Counted from the first letter of the stretch, positions 28,698 to 38,547 are shown. The stretch: 64,000 nucleotides of DNA from Halothiobacillaceae bacterium (GCA_016938615.1 JAFGUH010000143.1:24298-88297), one strand, 5' to 3'. A program made the numbers and translations. The notes: generated by a model not told the origin, from the sequence alone.

Positions 28698-31600
28698 ATG
28701 ACGACTGGTCATTCCGCTTCCTCCGCCCGCCTCGCGCTTGAAGACGCGCCTCTCGACGCCCTGTTCGCCGAGGTACGCCGGCACATCCTCGATCGTCAGC
28801 ACCCGGTGACGGGATTGCTGCCGGCAAGCACCGCGGTCACCGCGCACGGCGATTACACCGACGCCTGGGTACGCGACAACGTCTACAGCATTCTGGCGCC
28901 CTGGTCGCTGGCCATCGCCTGTCGTCGCGCCGGTCAGACCACCCGCGCATTTGAGCTCGACCAGGCAGTGGTCCGCAACATGCGCGGGCTGATGCTGGCC
29001 ATGATGCGGCAATCTGACCGGATCGAGCGCTTCAAGCACAGCCTCGATCCGGTCGACGCGCTCCACGCCAAGTACGACACGACCACGGGTGGAGCGGTCG
29101 TGGGCGACGAGGAATGGGGCCACCTCCAGCTCGACGCCACCTCGCTGTTCGTGCTGATGCTTGTGCAGATGACCGCCGGCGGTCTCACCATAGTGCAAAG
29201 CCGCGACGAGGTGGATTTCGTCCAGAACCTGGTCTGGTACCTATCTCGTGCCTACGTCACCCCCGACTACGGCATCTGGGAGCGGGGCAACAAGATCAAC
29301 ATCGGCGTGCGAGAGCTCAATGCCAGTTCGCTGGGCATGGTGCTCGCCGCACTCGAGGCCGCCGACGGCTTCGACCTGTTCGGCGATCAGGGTGACGAGG
29401 CCACGCACCTGCAGGTGGTCCCCGACGACCTGGTCCGGGTAACCCAGTGCCTGGAAGCCATCCTGCCGCGCGAATCGGCATCCAAGGAGATCGATTCGGC
29501 CTTGCTTGCCGTGATTGGCTATCCGGCCTTCGCCGTACCGCAAGCCGAGCGTGCGGCGGAAGTGAGCGACCGCATCGAGACCCGACTTGCCGGACGCTAC
29601 GGCTACAAGCGTTTCCTGCGCGACGGCCACCAGACCGTGGTCGAGGACGAGAACAAGCTTCACTACGAGCCCGAGGAGCTCGAGGCCTTTGCCCGCATCG
29701 AGTGCGAATGGCCGCTGTTCACCGCTTACCGATTGATCAACGCCTGCTTCGCGGGCGACCACGCTGACGCCACGGCCCAGGCACGAAGGCTTGGAGCGCT
29801 GGCCGTATGCGAAAACGCCCAGCCCGCGTTACCCGAGCTCTACTATGTGCCGCCGGAGTCGATCGATGCCGAGCGTGAACATCCCGGGTCGAGCCGCCGC
29901 CTGGCGAACGCGAACCGCCCGCTGGTCTGGGCGCAAAGCCTGTGGGTGGTCGGCCGATTGCTGCTCTCAGGACAGATCACGCCAACAGACATCGATCCGC
30001 TCGGTCGACATGCCCGCGGGGTCGCCGACCACCCGGCGCCAGTTGGCGTCGCCTTGCTGGCCGAGTCGGAGGAGGCTCGGACCCGACTGGCAGAGAGCGG
30101 CGTCGGGCCGGTGGAGCGTCTCGACCAGGTGACCCCGGCCGCCATTCCCGCTGACGTGCTCATCGAGCGGCTCGCGTCGACGGGTCGCAACGTTCGGCTC
30201 GGTCTGGGCGGTCGGCCACGCCGGCGGGTGCTGGAGCTGACCACCGCCGCTGTGATCGACACCGACGAGGCCAGCCACGTCCTCGTTCCGGCGATGTTCG
30301 ACACCCGGATGTTCCTTCTCGGCCGCGACGTGCGCCTGCTGATCCACGAGATACGCACCGCGATCGGTTACCTCTCGCGCCGCGCCCGCGGTGCGGGGCG
30401 GCCCCTGTTCGTCGTGCCGGTCGCCGACTGGATGCTCGCCGGGTCGGATGGAGAGGCATTCCTCGCCTTCTGCCGGGATGAACTGGCCTCTGGCGATGTC
30501 GACGGCATACCCGTGTGGCGGGGGTCGCTTGCCACACTTGCTGCGGCCGCACCACGCCGGCGTCTGTCGGGAGGGCTGCCGGCCATCTCGCCGCCCGAGC
30601 CGCTACCCGAGGGAGAGTGGCGGCTGGAGGGCGACGTCGCGACCCTTGATCGCGACCTGGGGGAAAATCCCACGGTCGAATCGCTCCTCGTGGCCTTTGC
30701 GCGGGCGGATGCCCTCGACGAGCGTTTGGCCGTGCTGGAACGACTGGGTCGGAGCGACTTGCCTGACGAACAACCTTTCGTCGACGCCGATGGGGTCGAC
30801 CGGGTGCTGAAGGGGCATCGGGCGGTGGTCTTCGCCATCGCACAGCGCCTAGGTGCCTGGCGGGCGATGCGTCAGGCCGCTGAAATGGCCGGCGTCGTTG
30901 ATGCCTTCCTCGAAGTGGCGATGATGGACCTGATCGTTCAGCAAAAGCGGGTCGCGGTCGGTCTGTCCTATACCCGGGAGGCGGTGATCGACGCGCCCAT
31001 CTCCAATCGGGAGATTCTGGCGCGAATCGCCGCGTATTGCGGCGATGACTGGCGTGAGCGGGCCCTGACGCAGGAACTGGTGATCCATCTTGGCGCCTGG
31101 TTGCGGGCCGAGCCGGCCCTGTTCGATGACGTGATCACCGTGCGCACCGGTCCCCTGTTGCAGATCATGGTGGCCCTGCTTGCGCGCGAGGGCTGCATCG
31201 ATCCGTCACGGGCGCTCGATCAGCTCGTGGCCATGCCGCCGCATCGAGTACGTCGCCGATTGCGCCAGGCGATGACCTGGCGTGGCCACACCGGGCGGCT
31301 TGAAGCGTTGCACCGGCAGGATCAGGGCGACGCGTCGCTCGCGCGCGTTCATGCCCACCGGATCGACACCTTGCCAGGCGACCTTGGCGAAACCGGCGAG
31401 CCGGAACGTCGCCTGGACTGGTATCTGCGTCGCGAGATCGAGGGGGCGATGAGCCGACTGCCGGAGAAGTTCTACCGAGGCGTCTGGGCCTTCCTCGGCC
31501 ATGTGCCCGCCCTGGTCGTCGGTAATCGGTTCGACGCGCGTAGCGTGATCGACAGCCAGCTCTACCGGGGGCAGTACACCGCCGGAGAGCATAACTTCGC

Positions 31601-31943
31601 GCTAGCCGTCGAGCATCGGCTCAACCGGATCGAGGCACCGGAATATCGGCAGCTGACCATCGAGGCACTGGCAACGTTGTCGGAGATCGTGGCGGGCACC
31701 CCGGACCTGTCGATTGCCGAGCCGCTAGTGCTCGACGTGCTCATTGGCCATGCCGTTCGTCTGGCCTGGCTCGACGGTCACCCAGAGGATGAGGGGCGCT
31801 ACGACGAACGACGTGCGGATGCCTGGGAGGCGTTCTACCGATTGCCGCCGGAGACGGTCGCCGAGTGCGTGACCGCCGCACTGGACTACCTGCTGCAGGT
31901 CGATGTCGAATCACGGCACGAGGAGGAAACGGTCGGATCATGA
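28698..31943 (+). CDS. GH15 / phosphorylase-kinase-alpha-like glucan-acting protein
   Basis: 1081 residues. The N-terminal (alpha/alpha)6 region matches GH15-type and phosphorylase kinase alpha/beta proteins: AHGDYTDAWVRDNVYSILAP, DATSLFVLMLVQMTAGG, DYGIWERGNKINIG and FARIECEWPLFTAYRLI. The long second half (about 500-1081) is helical and less recognisable. Bacterial members are presumed to act on, or sense, alpha-glucans; activity is unproven. The start codon lies 12 bp after an interspersed element and has no good ribosome site. It overlaps glk (ATGA), linking it to glucose release and phosphorylation (inference). Confidence 0.8.
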   Translation: MTTGHSASSARLALEDAPLDALFAEVRRHILDRQHPVTGLLPASTAVTAHGDYTDAWVRDNVYSILAPWSLAIACRRAGQTTRAFELDQAVVRNMRGLMLAMMRQSDRIERFKHSLDPVDALHAKYDTTTGGAVVGDEEWGHLQLDATSLFVLMLVQMTAGGLTIVQSRDEVDFVQNLVWYLSRAYVTPDYGIWERGNKINIGVRELNASSLGMVLAALEAADGFDLFGDQGDEATHLQVVPDDLVRVTQCLEAILPRESASKEIDSALLAVIGYPAFAVPQAERAAEVSDRIETRLAGRYGYKRFLRDGHQTVVEDENKLHYEPEELEAFARIECEWPLFTAYRLINACFAGDHADATAQARRLGALAVCENAQPALPELYYVPPESIDAEREHPGSSRRLANANRPLVWAQSLWVVGRLLLSGQITPTDIDPLGRHARGVADHPAPVGVALLAESEEARTRLAESGVGPVERLDQVTPAAIPADVLIERLASTGRNVRLGLGGRPRRRVLELTTAAVIDTDEASHVLVPAMFDTRMFLLGRDVRLLIHEIRTAIGYLSRRARGAGRPLFVVPVADWMLAGSDGEAFLAFCRDELASGDVDGIPVWRGSLATLAAAAPRRRLSGGLPAISPPEPLPEGEWRLEGDVATLDRDLGENPTVESLLVAFARADALDERLAVLERLGRSDLPDEQPFVDADGVDRVLKGHRAVVFAIAQRLGAWRAMRQAAEMAGVVDAFLEVAMMDLIVQQKRVAVGLSYTREAVIDAPISNREILARIAAYCGDDWRERALTQELVIHLGAWLRAEPALFDDVITVRTGPLLQIMVALLAREGCIDPSRALDQLVAMPPHRVRRRLRQAMTWRGHTGRLEALHRQDQGDASLARVHAHRIDTLPGDLGETGEPERRLDWYLRREIEGAMSRLPEKFYRGVWAFLGHVPALVVGNRFDARSVIDSQLYRGQYTAGEHNFALAVEHRLNRIEAPEYRQLTIEALATLSEIVAGTPDLSIAEPLVLDVLIGHAVRLAWLDGHPEDEGRYDERRADAWEAFYRLPPETVAECVTAALDYLLQVDVESRHEEETVGS

Positions 31944-32947
31944 TTCTGGTAGGCGATGTCGGGGGAACGCGTTCGCGGTTGCTGCTTTACGAGGCCGGCG
32001 AGGGCGGAACGCGTGCCGAACGGACGTTGGCGAGCCGCGAACACGGCGATTTCCCGTCCTTGCTGCGCGCGTTTTTAAAGGAAGTCGAGGCCGGACGCTT
32101 TGGCCCCATCGAGACAGCGGCGTTCGGTGTTGCCGGGCCGGTGCGCGGTGAAGGGGTCGGGGCGCGGGTCGAGGCAACCAACCTGCCGTGGACCCTGTCG
32201 GCCGCCGAGCTCAGTGACGTGCTCGGCGGGGCGAGGGTGCGTCTGAGCAACGACCTGATCGCCGTCGGAATCGGGGCGCTGGTCAGTGGGTCCGGCGAGC
32301 GCGTCGCGCTCAACCCTTCCGCCGAGGATGCCCCGGGGCACGCCGCGGTGATCGCGCCCGGCACCGGCCTTGGCGAAGCGGTGTTCTTCCATGACGGGCA
32401 GCAGCATCGACCCATGCCCAGCGAGGGGGGTCACTGCGACTTTGCGCCCAACGACGACCGCGAGGTCGAACTGCTGGCGTTCCTGCGTGGGCGGTTCGGC
32501 GGTCACGTGAGTTACGAACGCATTCTCAGCGGCGATGGCTTTTCCTCCCTGTATGCCTTCGCCCGGGCCGCCGGGCTGGGTCGCTGCGCGCCGGATGCCG
32601 ACGAGCAGCTCGCGGGCGTGGCGGACCCCAACGCCCGGATCACGGCATGGGCCGTCGAGGGCACGGACGAGTGCGCGGTGATCGCCTGCCGGCTCTTCGC
32701 GCGGATACTGGGGGCCGAGGCCGGCAACCTCGCGCTCAAGACCTTGCCGACCGGCGGCGTCTTTCTCGCCGGCGCCATCGTGGGCCATGTCCTGCCCTTC
32801 CTGCGTGAACACACCCTGGAAGGCTTTCTCGACAAGGGCCGCTTCGCCACCATGCTCGGGCGCATGCCGTTGTGGGTGGTGCCGGATGGCAACCTCGGGC
32901 TGGCCGGGGCGCGTCGGCTCGCCGAAGCGGGGATGCCGTCATCATGA
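31940..32947 (+). CDS. glk: glucokinase
   Basis: 335 residues of the proteobacterial Glk family, phosphorylating glucose with ATP. Phosphate loop MILVGDVGGTRSRLLLYEAG, AAFGVAGPVRG, ATNLPWTLSA, APGTGLGEAV and the glucose-contact MPSEGGHCDFAPND are present, with GGVFLAGAIVG at the adenosine site. The ATG overlaps the preceding stop by four bases and the gene's own stop overlaps thiE in the same way, so it is translationally coupled on both sides. Confidence 0.94.
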   Translation: MILVGDVGGTRSRLLLYEAGEGGTRAERTLASREHGDFPSLLRAFLKEVEAGRFGPIETAAFGVAGPVRGEGVGARVEATNLPWTLSAAELSDVLGGARVRLSNDLIAVGIGALVSGSGERVALNPSAEDAPGHAAVIAPGTGLGEAVFFHDGQQHRPMPSEGGHCDFAPNDDREVELLAFLRGRFGGHVSYERILSGDGFSSLYAFARAAGLGRCAPDADEQLAGVADPNARITAWAVEGTDECAVIACRLFARILGAEAGNLALKTLPTGGVFLAGAIVGHVLPFLREHTLEGFLDKGRFATMLGRMPLWVVPDGNLGLAGARRLAEAGMPSS

Positions 32948-33660
32948 GCGAGACCGTGAACCGGACCACCCTGTCGGGGCTGTACGTGATCACCGACACC
33001 ATCCGCTTTCAACGCGAGGCACTGGTCGAGGCCGTCGGCGAGGCGATCGCCGGTGGCGCGACGATGGTGCAGTACCGCGACAAGAGCGACGAGGCGGACC
33101 GGCGGCGCGCCGAGGCGACGGCGCTGGCGGAACTGTGTCGCCGGCACGCGGTCCCGTTGATCATCAACGACGACGTGGCGCTGGCGATCGAGGTCGGTGC
33201 CGCAGGTGTTCACCTGGGACGTGACGATGCGCCGCTGGCCGAAACACGCGCCCGGTTCGCCGCGGCGGGGCGCGATGCGATCATCGGGGTGTCTTGCTAT
33301 GCTGACCGGCTTCGGGCCGAACGGGCGGCCGCCGACGGGGCCGACTACCTTGCCTTCGGGGCGATGTTTCCCTCGCCGACCAAGCCGAATGCGCCCGGCG
33401 CGCCCGCCGACGTCCTCGGTTGGGCTCGCGAGCGGCTGGACCGGCCGGTTTGCGGTATCGGCGGCATCACCGCGGCGAACGTGGCCGAATTGATGCCGCA
33501 TCGGCCCGACCTGATCGCCGTGATCAGCGCCGTATTCGCCGCCCCCGACATCCGACGCGCCGCCGAGCGTCTCTGCGAGGCGATGGCCCGGCCGATGGCG
33601 CGGCCCTTGCGCGTTTCGACCGACACCATTCAGAAAAGCGAAGATCCGGAGAATTCTTGA
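32944..33660 (+). CDS. thiE: thiamine-phosphate synthase
   Basis: 238 residues, TIM-barrel enzyme joining HMP-pyrophosphate and thiazole phosphate. [64 protein letters not shown] and [10 protein letters not shown] form the active site. The start overlaps glk by four bases. The C-terminus carries about 30 residues beyond the usual end. Confidence 0.94.
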   Translation: MSETVNRTTLSGLYVITDTIRFQREALVEAVGEAIAGGATMVQYRDKSDEADRRRAEATALAELCRRHAVPLIINDDVALAIEVGAAGVHLGRDDAPLAETRARFAAAGRDAIIGVSCYADRLRAERAAADGADYLAFGAMFPSPTKPNAPGAPADVLGWARERLDRPVCGIGGITAANVAELMPHRPDLIAVISAVFAAPDIRRAAERLCEAMARPMARPLRVSTDTIQKSEDPENS

Positions 33661-34949
33661 TGACCGAATCCAATCACGAGCTGTTCGAGAAGGCACAGGC
33701 CCACATCCCCGGCGGGGTGAACTCGCCGGTACGCGCCTTCGGCTCGGTCGGCGGCGACCCGGTGTTCGTCAAGCACGCCGAGGGCGCCCGCTTTTTCGAC
33801 GAGAACGACACGCCGTATATCGACTACGTCGGCTCCTGGGGGCCGATGATCCTCGGTCACGCCCACCCTGAGGTGATCGAGGCCGTACGCGAGGCGGCCG
33901 GGGACGGCCTGTCCTTCGGCGCGCCGACGGTCGGCGAGACCCGCATGGCGGACCTGCTCTGCGAACTGGTGCCATCGATGGACATGGTGCGTCTGACCTC
34001 CTCGGGCACCGAGGCGACCATGAGCGCGATTCGCCTGGCGCGGGGGTTCACCGGCCGCGACCGGATCGTCAAGTTCCAAGGCAACTACCACGGGCATTCC
34101 GACTCGCTGCTGGTCGAGGCCGGCTCCGGGGCACTCACTCACGGCGTACCGAGTTCGCCGGGCGTGCCCAAGGCGTTTGCCGACCTGACCACCACCGTCG
34201 AGTACAACAATCTCGACCAGGTTAAACAGGTATTCGAGGAGGTAGGCGACGAGGTCGCCGCGATCATCGTCGAGCCGGTGGTGGGAAACATGAATTGCAT
34301 CCCGCCGGAGCCGGGATTCCTCGAGGGCCTGCGGCAGGTTTGCGACGAGCACGGCGCGGTGCTGATCTTCGACGAGGTGATGACCGGGTTTCGCGTCTCG
34401 CTGGGCGGGGCGCAGGGCCACTACGGCATCACGCCTGATCTCACCACCCTGGGCAAGGTGATCGGCGGGGGCATGCCAGTAGGCGCTTTCGGCGGTCGAC
34501 GCGAGATCATGGAGATGATCTCGCCGATGGGGCCGATCTATCACGCCGGAACGCTCTCGGGGAACCCGATGGCCATGGCCGCCGGTATCAAGACGCTCGA
34601 ACTGATCGGCGTGCCGGGCTTTTACGACGTGCTCGCGCGCCGCACCCAGTCACTCTGTGATGGCCTGGTCAAGGCGGCGGGCAAGCACGGTGTCCCGATG
34701 ATCGCCCAGAATGTCGGCGGCATGTTCGGTCTGTTCTTCACCGACAAGGATCGCGTGGCCAACTTCAGCGACGCCACCGCCTGTGACAAGGAGGCGTTCA
34801 AGGCCTTCTTCCATGGCATGCTCGATGAGGGCATCTACTTCGCGCCGTCGTCGTTCGAGGCCGGTTTCGTCTCCATGGCGCACGGCGAGGACGAGATCCA
34901 GGCTACGGTCGAGGCGGCCGACCGGGTCTTTGCCCGCATGACCGGCTGA
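33660..34949 (+). CDS. hemL: glutamate-1-semialdehyde 2,1-aminomutase
   Basis: 429 residues, a PLP enzyme making 5-aminolevulinate in the C5 haem pathway. [19 protein letters not shown] at the start, [36 protein letters not shown] and the PLP lysine Lys266 in [17 protein letters not shown] are conserved. Its ATG shares one base with the thiE stop (TGATG), as often seen for the thiE-hemL pair. Confidence 0.97.
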   Translation: MTESNHELFEKAQAHIPGGVNSPVRAFGSVGGDPVFVKHAEGARFFDENDTPYIDYVGSWGPMILGHAHPEVIEAVREAAGDGLSFGAPTVGETRMADLLCELVPSMDMVRLTSSGTEATMSAIRLARGFTGRDRIVKFQGNYHGHSDSLLVEAGSGALTHGVPSSPGVPKAFADLTTTVEYNNLDQVKQVFEEVGDEVAAIIVEPVVGNMNCIPPEPGFLEGLRQVCDEHGAVLIFDEVMTGFRVSLGGAQGHYGITPDLTTLGKVIGGGMPVGAFGGRREIMEMISPMGPIYHAGTLSGNPMAMAAGIKTLELIGVPGFYDVLARRTQSLCDGLVKAAGKHGVPMIAQNVGGMFGLFFTDKDRVANFSDATACDKEAFKAFFHGMLDEGIYFAPSSFEAGFVSMAHGEDEIQATVEAADRVFARMTG

Positions 34950-34981
34950 TCGCCGGCCGGTACCTCGTCACAAGAACGGTA

Positions 34982-35024
34982 ACGAGAGAGGCCGCCCGGT
35001 CAACGACGGGGCGGCCTCTCTCGT
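34982..35024. terminator. strong bidirectional stem-loop between convergent genes
   Basis: A perfect 16-bp stem (ACGAGAGAGGCCGCCC with its complement) and an 11-base loop sit between hemL and the convergent small gene. No U-tract follows on the plus strand, so it may act as a transcript-stabilising or Rho-assisted end. Confidence 0.6.
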
Positions 35025-35066
35025 GTACACGCGATTACCGGCGGACGTGAATCGCGGCCGGGGAGG

Positions 35067-35393
35067 TCAGTCGTCCTCCATGTTGCCGTCCGGATCCCAA
35101 CCCTCCTTGCGTGCCTTCTCGATCTGCGCGTCGTAGAGCTGGGCGTGTCGTGCACGCAGGTCGTCCGGCAGCCGGCTCGGAATGCCGCCACCGTACTTGT
35201 CCCACTCGGCGTTGACGCGATCGGCGAGTTCCTGCATCCGGCCCAGTTCCCAGCCGTCGCAGGTCTCCTCCTCCGAGATCAGGCCGAAGACCCGGGCATC
35301 GAGGACCAGGCGGCCCAGGAAGGTCATGCCACCATCGTGGTCCCGGTCGATTCCGACGTACTTGTCTTTCGCTTGATTGCCTCTGCGTTGCAT
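35067..35393 (-). CDS. conserved-looking small soluble protein of unknown function
   Basis: 108 residues, charged, with no signal peptide or membrane segment. The N-terminus YVGIDRDHDGGMTFLGRLVLD and the acidic tail KARKEGWDPDGNMEDD are notable; the middle (LADRVNAEWDKYGGGIPSRLP) looks like a compact helical fold. It lies 18 bp downstream of ptsH in the same direction, so it may be the last gene of the PTS cluster. I do not recognise the family. Confidence 0.7.
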   Translation of the reverse strand: MQRRGNQAKDKYVGIDRDHDGGMTFLGRLVLDARVFGLISEEETCDGWELGRMQELADRVNAEWDKYGGGIPSRLPDDLRARHAQLYDAQIEKARKEGWDPDGNMEDD

Positions 35394-35411
35394 CGTTGTT
35401 CTCGTCTGGTG

Positions 35412-35702
35412 TTATTCGGATTCGTGAAAGCGGGCGTTGACGAGATCGGCGATCTCGTCGATCGCGTGCTGGGCATCGGGGCCTTTAGCGGTGACCTTGA
35501 TGCCCTTCCCGCAGGCCGCGGCGAGCATCATCAGACCCATGATGGATTTGCCATTGACCTCCCGTCCACCGAAGGCCACCTCGATTTCGCTGGCGAACCG
35601 CTCGGCGGTGGCCGCGAGGCGGGCGGCGGCCCGCGCGTGCAGTCCGCGTTTGTTGCGTAGGGTGAGCTCACGGCTGACGGTTGAGGGACCCGATGCAGTC
35701 AT
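35412..35702 (-). CDS. ptsH: phosphocarrier protein HPr
   Basis: 96 residues. The phosphoacceptor histidine His22 is in RNKRGLHARAAARLA and the regulatory serine Ser53 in VNGKSIMGLMML, so both the EI/EIIA phosphorelay and HPr-kinase control are possible. No sugar-specific EIIB/EIIC gene is in the window, suggesting a purely regulatory PTS. It overlaps the EIIA-Man gene by four bases. Confidence 0.95.
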   Translation of the reverse strand: MTASGPSTVSRELTLRNKRGLHARAAARLAATAERFASEIEVAFGGREVNGKSIMGLMMLAAACGKGIKVTAKGPDAQHAIDEIADLVNARFHESE

Positions 35703-36100
35703 GACGTTCCCGACGCCCCTTCCTGGATGATGCCGTCTCGTCCGCCGCTGCAGGCTTTCGCCGTCATGTCGGCCAATGGTAGCCGGGGGTAGTTCAGGGC
35801 CCGGACGAGCATGGGCAGGTTGACGCCGGAAAGGACCTGCACCGCGTGTCGGTCGCGCAGCCGGTGGGCGATGTTCGATGGCGTCGATCCGTACATGTCG
35901 GTCATCACCAGCACCCCTTCGCCACCATCGAGTTCCGTCACGCGACGACGAGCGGTGTTGAGCAGATCGATCGGATCGTCGTCCTGGTGCACATCGATAT
36001 GGTCAAGGCGCGTAGGCAGGCTTTCGAGCATGTCGGTGGCCGTCTCGATCAACTGGGCCCCGATGTCGTTGTGGCAGATGAGGAGGATTCCGACGGTCAT
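35699..36100 (-). CDS. PTS EIIA component of the mannose (ManX) family
   Basis: 133 residues. VGILLICHNDIGAQLIETA carries the phosphorylatable His10, and DMYGSTPSNIAHRL and LPMLVRALNY match the EIIA-Man fold. As an isolated EIIA next to HPr and HPr kinase it is likely a signal-transfer protein rather than a transporter part. It is separated from rapZ by about 80 bp and coupled to ptsH by an ATGA overlap. Confidence 0.92.
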   Translation of the reverse strand: MTVGILLICHNDIGAQLIETATDMLESLPTRLDHIDVHQDDDPIDLLNTARRRVTELDGGEGVLVMTDMYGSTPSNIAHRLRDRHAVQVLSGVNLPMLVRALNYPRLPLADMTAKACSGGRDGIIQEGASGTS

Positions 36101-36181
36101 GACAGGCGAGAGTCCTCGATCGCGTGCGGTGAGATGGCCATCATACCGAAAAAAGGGTCCGGAGCAGGGACGATTGCCCAG

Positions 36182-37063
36182 TCAGTGATTGGCGAGGTCA
36201 CGGTGTCGGACCACCAGGTTGCCGAAGGCCGGCCGGAGGTCGCGGGCAAGGCGCTCGACCACGTAGACCGAGCGATGCTTGCCGCCGGTGCAGCCGATCG
36301 AGCACGTCAGGTAGCTACGGTCGCTGCGGCTTGCCTCGACCATCATGTGCCCGAGAAACTCGCTGATGCGCGATCGTGTTTCGTGGGTAATCGGGTGTCG
36401 CTCGAGGTAATCGACTACCGGTTGATCGAGTCCGTTGTGCGGGCGCAGCGACGGGTCCCAATGCGGGTTGGGCAGGAAGCGGACGTCGAACAGGAAATCG
36501 GAATCGAGCGGGATGCCGAACTTGAATCCGAATGACTGGATGAGGATGCGCGGGCCGGCCACTTTCTCGCCGATCAACCTTGCGCGCACGTCCTCGCGCA
36601 GCTGATGCACCGTGGTCAGGCTGGTGTCGATCACCAGGTCCGCATAGGCCCGGATGGGCATCAGCAACTGCGCTTCGCGCGCGATTGCCTCGACCAGGTT
36701 GTCGATCTGGTAGGAAAGGGGGTGTCGGCGACGGGTCTCGGAAAAACGCGTAATCAGACGCTGCCGGTCCGCCTCGAGAAACAGACTGCTGATCTCGAGT
36801 TCGGGAAGCCGTTGCTTGAGTCGGTCGATGCGGTCGGGCAGGGCGGTGAGCGATCGCTCCGGGGCGCGGGCGTCGATACTGATCGCGATCCCGCGAGCGA
36901 CGATACCGCCCTCCAGATAGCTTTTCGCGAGATGGTCGAGCAGGTCCGGGGGCAGGTTGTCTATGCAGTAAAAGCCACTGTCCTCGAGAGCGGCCAGCGC
37001 GACCGACTTGCCCGAACCCGACTGCCCCGTCACCAAAATCAAGCGTCGCGTCGGCCGGGTCAC
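36182..37063 (-). CDS. rapZ: RNase adapter protein RapZ (nucleotide-binding)
   Basis: 293 residues. Walker A GQSGSGKS (13-20), CIDNLPPDLL, DARAPERSL, FLPNPHWDPSLRPHNGLD and the C-terminal CSIGCTGGKHRSVYVVERLA define the family. In enterobacteria RapZ binds glucosamine-6-phosphate and directs RNase E to GlmZ RNA. It overlaps hprK by four bases, the arrangement seen in many proteobacterial rpoN clusters. Confidence 0.95.
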   Translation of the reverse strand: MTRPTRRLILVTGQSGSGKSVALAALEDSGFYCIDNLPPDLLDHLAKSYLEGGIVARGIAISIDARAPERSLTALPDRIDRLKQRLPELEISSLFLEADRQRLITRFSETRRRHPLSYQIDNLVEAIAREAQLLMPIRAYADLVIDTSLTTVHQLREDVRARLIGEKVAGPRILIQSFGFKFGIPLDSDFLFDVRFLPNPHWDPSLRPHNGLDQPVVDYLERHPITHETRSRISEFLGHMMVEASRSDRSYLTCSIGCTGGKHRSVYVVERLARDLRPAFGNLVVRHRDLANH

Positions 37064-38025
37064 GCGTCTGGCCCCGATGTGGAGGCAGGATGTCCTGGCT
37101 GGTCGGGATCGGCAAACAGCCGCCGAACACGCGGGCTGACCGATCGTTCGCCCCGCTGGCGTTCGAAGTTGCGTTGCCGGACGATTGCCTCGAGCAGTAC
37201 CGCGATGTTTCGGCCCGGCGCCACGGGCAGGCGCCAGACGGGAATCGGCAGGCCGGCGATGCGCTCGGTGCCTCGGTCGCCGAACAGCCGCTCGTCGGCG
37301 CCGATGCGGCGGTCGCTGTGGGAGGGGTAGAGATCGACAATCAGACGGAGGTACTTGCGGGTCTTCAACGCGTTGCTGCCGAACAGTTCGTGAATGTCGA
37401 GGATACCGATGCCACGGACTTCCAGCAGGCCGAACAGGCGTGCCGGGCAGGAGCCGGTCACCTCGCTACCGTGCGGGACGAAGCAAGGCGCGTCGTCGGC
37501 GATCAACCGGTGCCCGCGACTGATCAGTTCCAGCGCCACTTCGCTCTTGCCGATCCCGGCCTGGCCGCGGATCAGCACGCCCAGGCCACTGACCTCCATG
37601 AACACGCCGTGTCGCCAGTCCTCGTCCAGGGTTCCGCAGAGACGCTGCAGCCGCCGGGTGACGGCCTCGTCGTCCTCGGGCGTGGTGATCACGGTGACGG
37701 GCGTGTCAGTCGTCGCGGCGATTACCGGATCAGATAGCCAGTGACCGGCCGCCTGCGCGTCCGCTTCGGTCAGCAGGATCACCCTCGGTTTCAATTCGGC
37801 CGGGAGCGGGCCGTTGGCGCCGGTCAGGCATTCGGTTGTGCATTGCAGGGCGGCGCGCAGAGCGGGCGAGACGAGCGCGACCCGGGTGGCGAGCCACGGG
37901 TTGGCCGGGCCGACGCGTCGCTGGCTCGGTGGCGGTGGGACATCCCAGCCGCCGGGCAGGGCGGAGCGCCAGTCGGCGTCATCGGCGCTCGCGGAGAGGT
38001 GGTGATGGGTGACGTTCGCGGTCAT
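37060..38025 (-). CDS. hprK: HPr kinase/phosphorylase
   Basis: 321 residues. RHGVFMEVSGLGVLIRG holds the catalytic His139, then Walker A GQAGIGKS (154-161), GHRLIADDAP and the HprK signature EVRGIGILDIHELFG. It phosphorylates or dephosphorylates HPr on the serine that is preserved in the HPr encoded 1.4 kb away. The N-terminal domain begins with a His-rich variable stretch. It is coupled to rapZ by an ATGA overlap. Confidence 0.94.
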   Translation of the reverse strand: MTANVTHHHLSASADDADWRSALPGGWDVPPPPSQRRVGPANPWLATRVALVSPALRAALQCTTECLTGANGPLPAELKPRVILLTEADAQAAGHWLSDPVIAATTDTPVTVITTPEDDEAVTRRLQRLCGTLDEDWRHGVFMEVSGLGVLIRGQAGIGKSEVALELISRGHRLIADDAPCFVPHGSEVTGSCPARLFGLLEVRGIGILDIHELFGSNALKTRKYLRLIVDLYPSHSDRRIGADERLFGDRGTERIAGLPIPVWRLPVAPGRNIAVLLEAIVRQRNFERQRGERSVSPRVRRLFADPDQPGHPASTSGPDA

Positions 38026-38064
38026 GGGGTGCCCGTGTGCCGCTCGAGACGTGTTGATCGCGCG

Positions 38065-38547
38065 TCAGCCGGCGGTCGCCTCAGCGCTGTTCTTGAGCCA
38101 CTCTATCATCAGCGCCTGAACACGTTCGGCGCTCTGCGCCTCCATGACGGTGTCGCGTTCATCCGGGTCGTTCAGGTGACGGGCGAGACGGCCCAGGATC
38201 TCGAGATGCTGCTCGGGGCAGTCCTCGGGGATCACCAGACCGATGACCAGGGTGACAGGCGCGCCGTCTGGGGCGCCGAAGTCCACCCCTTCACGCAGTC
38301 GGATGACGGCGCCGCGCGGGGTCAGTATGTCGTCAACGCGACCGTGGGGAACGGCGATCCCGTGACCGATTGCGGTGCAACCCAGACGCTCGCGGGCGAT
38401 GAGGGCTTCGAATATCCGTGTGGCCTGCTGACCACCCAGCTCATCGTCGGCGAGCAGGCCGGACAAGACTTCGAGGACCCGTTTTCGGCTCTGGTACAGC
38501 TCGTCGATCCGGATGTGATGGATCGGAAATAGTTCGGCAGTGTTCAT
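38065..38547 (-). CDS. ptsN: nitrogen PTS EIIA component (EIIA-Ntr)
   Basis: 160 residues of the PTS EIIA type-2 fold. The phosphoacceptor His68 lies in AIGHGIAVPHGRVDD. It signals nitrogen/potassium status in partnership with sigma-54. I start at MNTAELFPIHHIRIDELY; the longer open frame upstream only reads through the interspersed element. It is separated from hpf by nearly 500 bp containing that element, which is unusual because these genes are normally adjacent. Confidence 0.94.
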   Translation of the reverse strand: MNTAELFPIHHIRIDELYQSRKRVLEVLSGLLADDELGGQQATRIFEALIARERLGCTAIGHGIAVPHGRVDDILTPRGAVIRLREGVDFGAPDGAPVTLVIGLVIPEDCPEQHLEILGRLARHLNDPDERDTVMEAQSAERVQALMIEWLKNSAEATAG

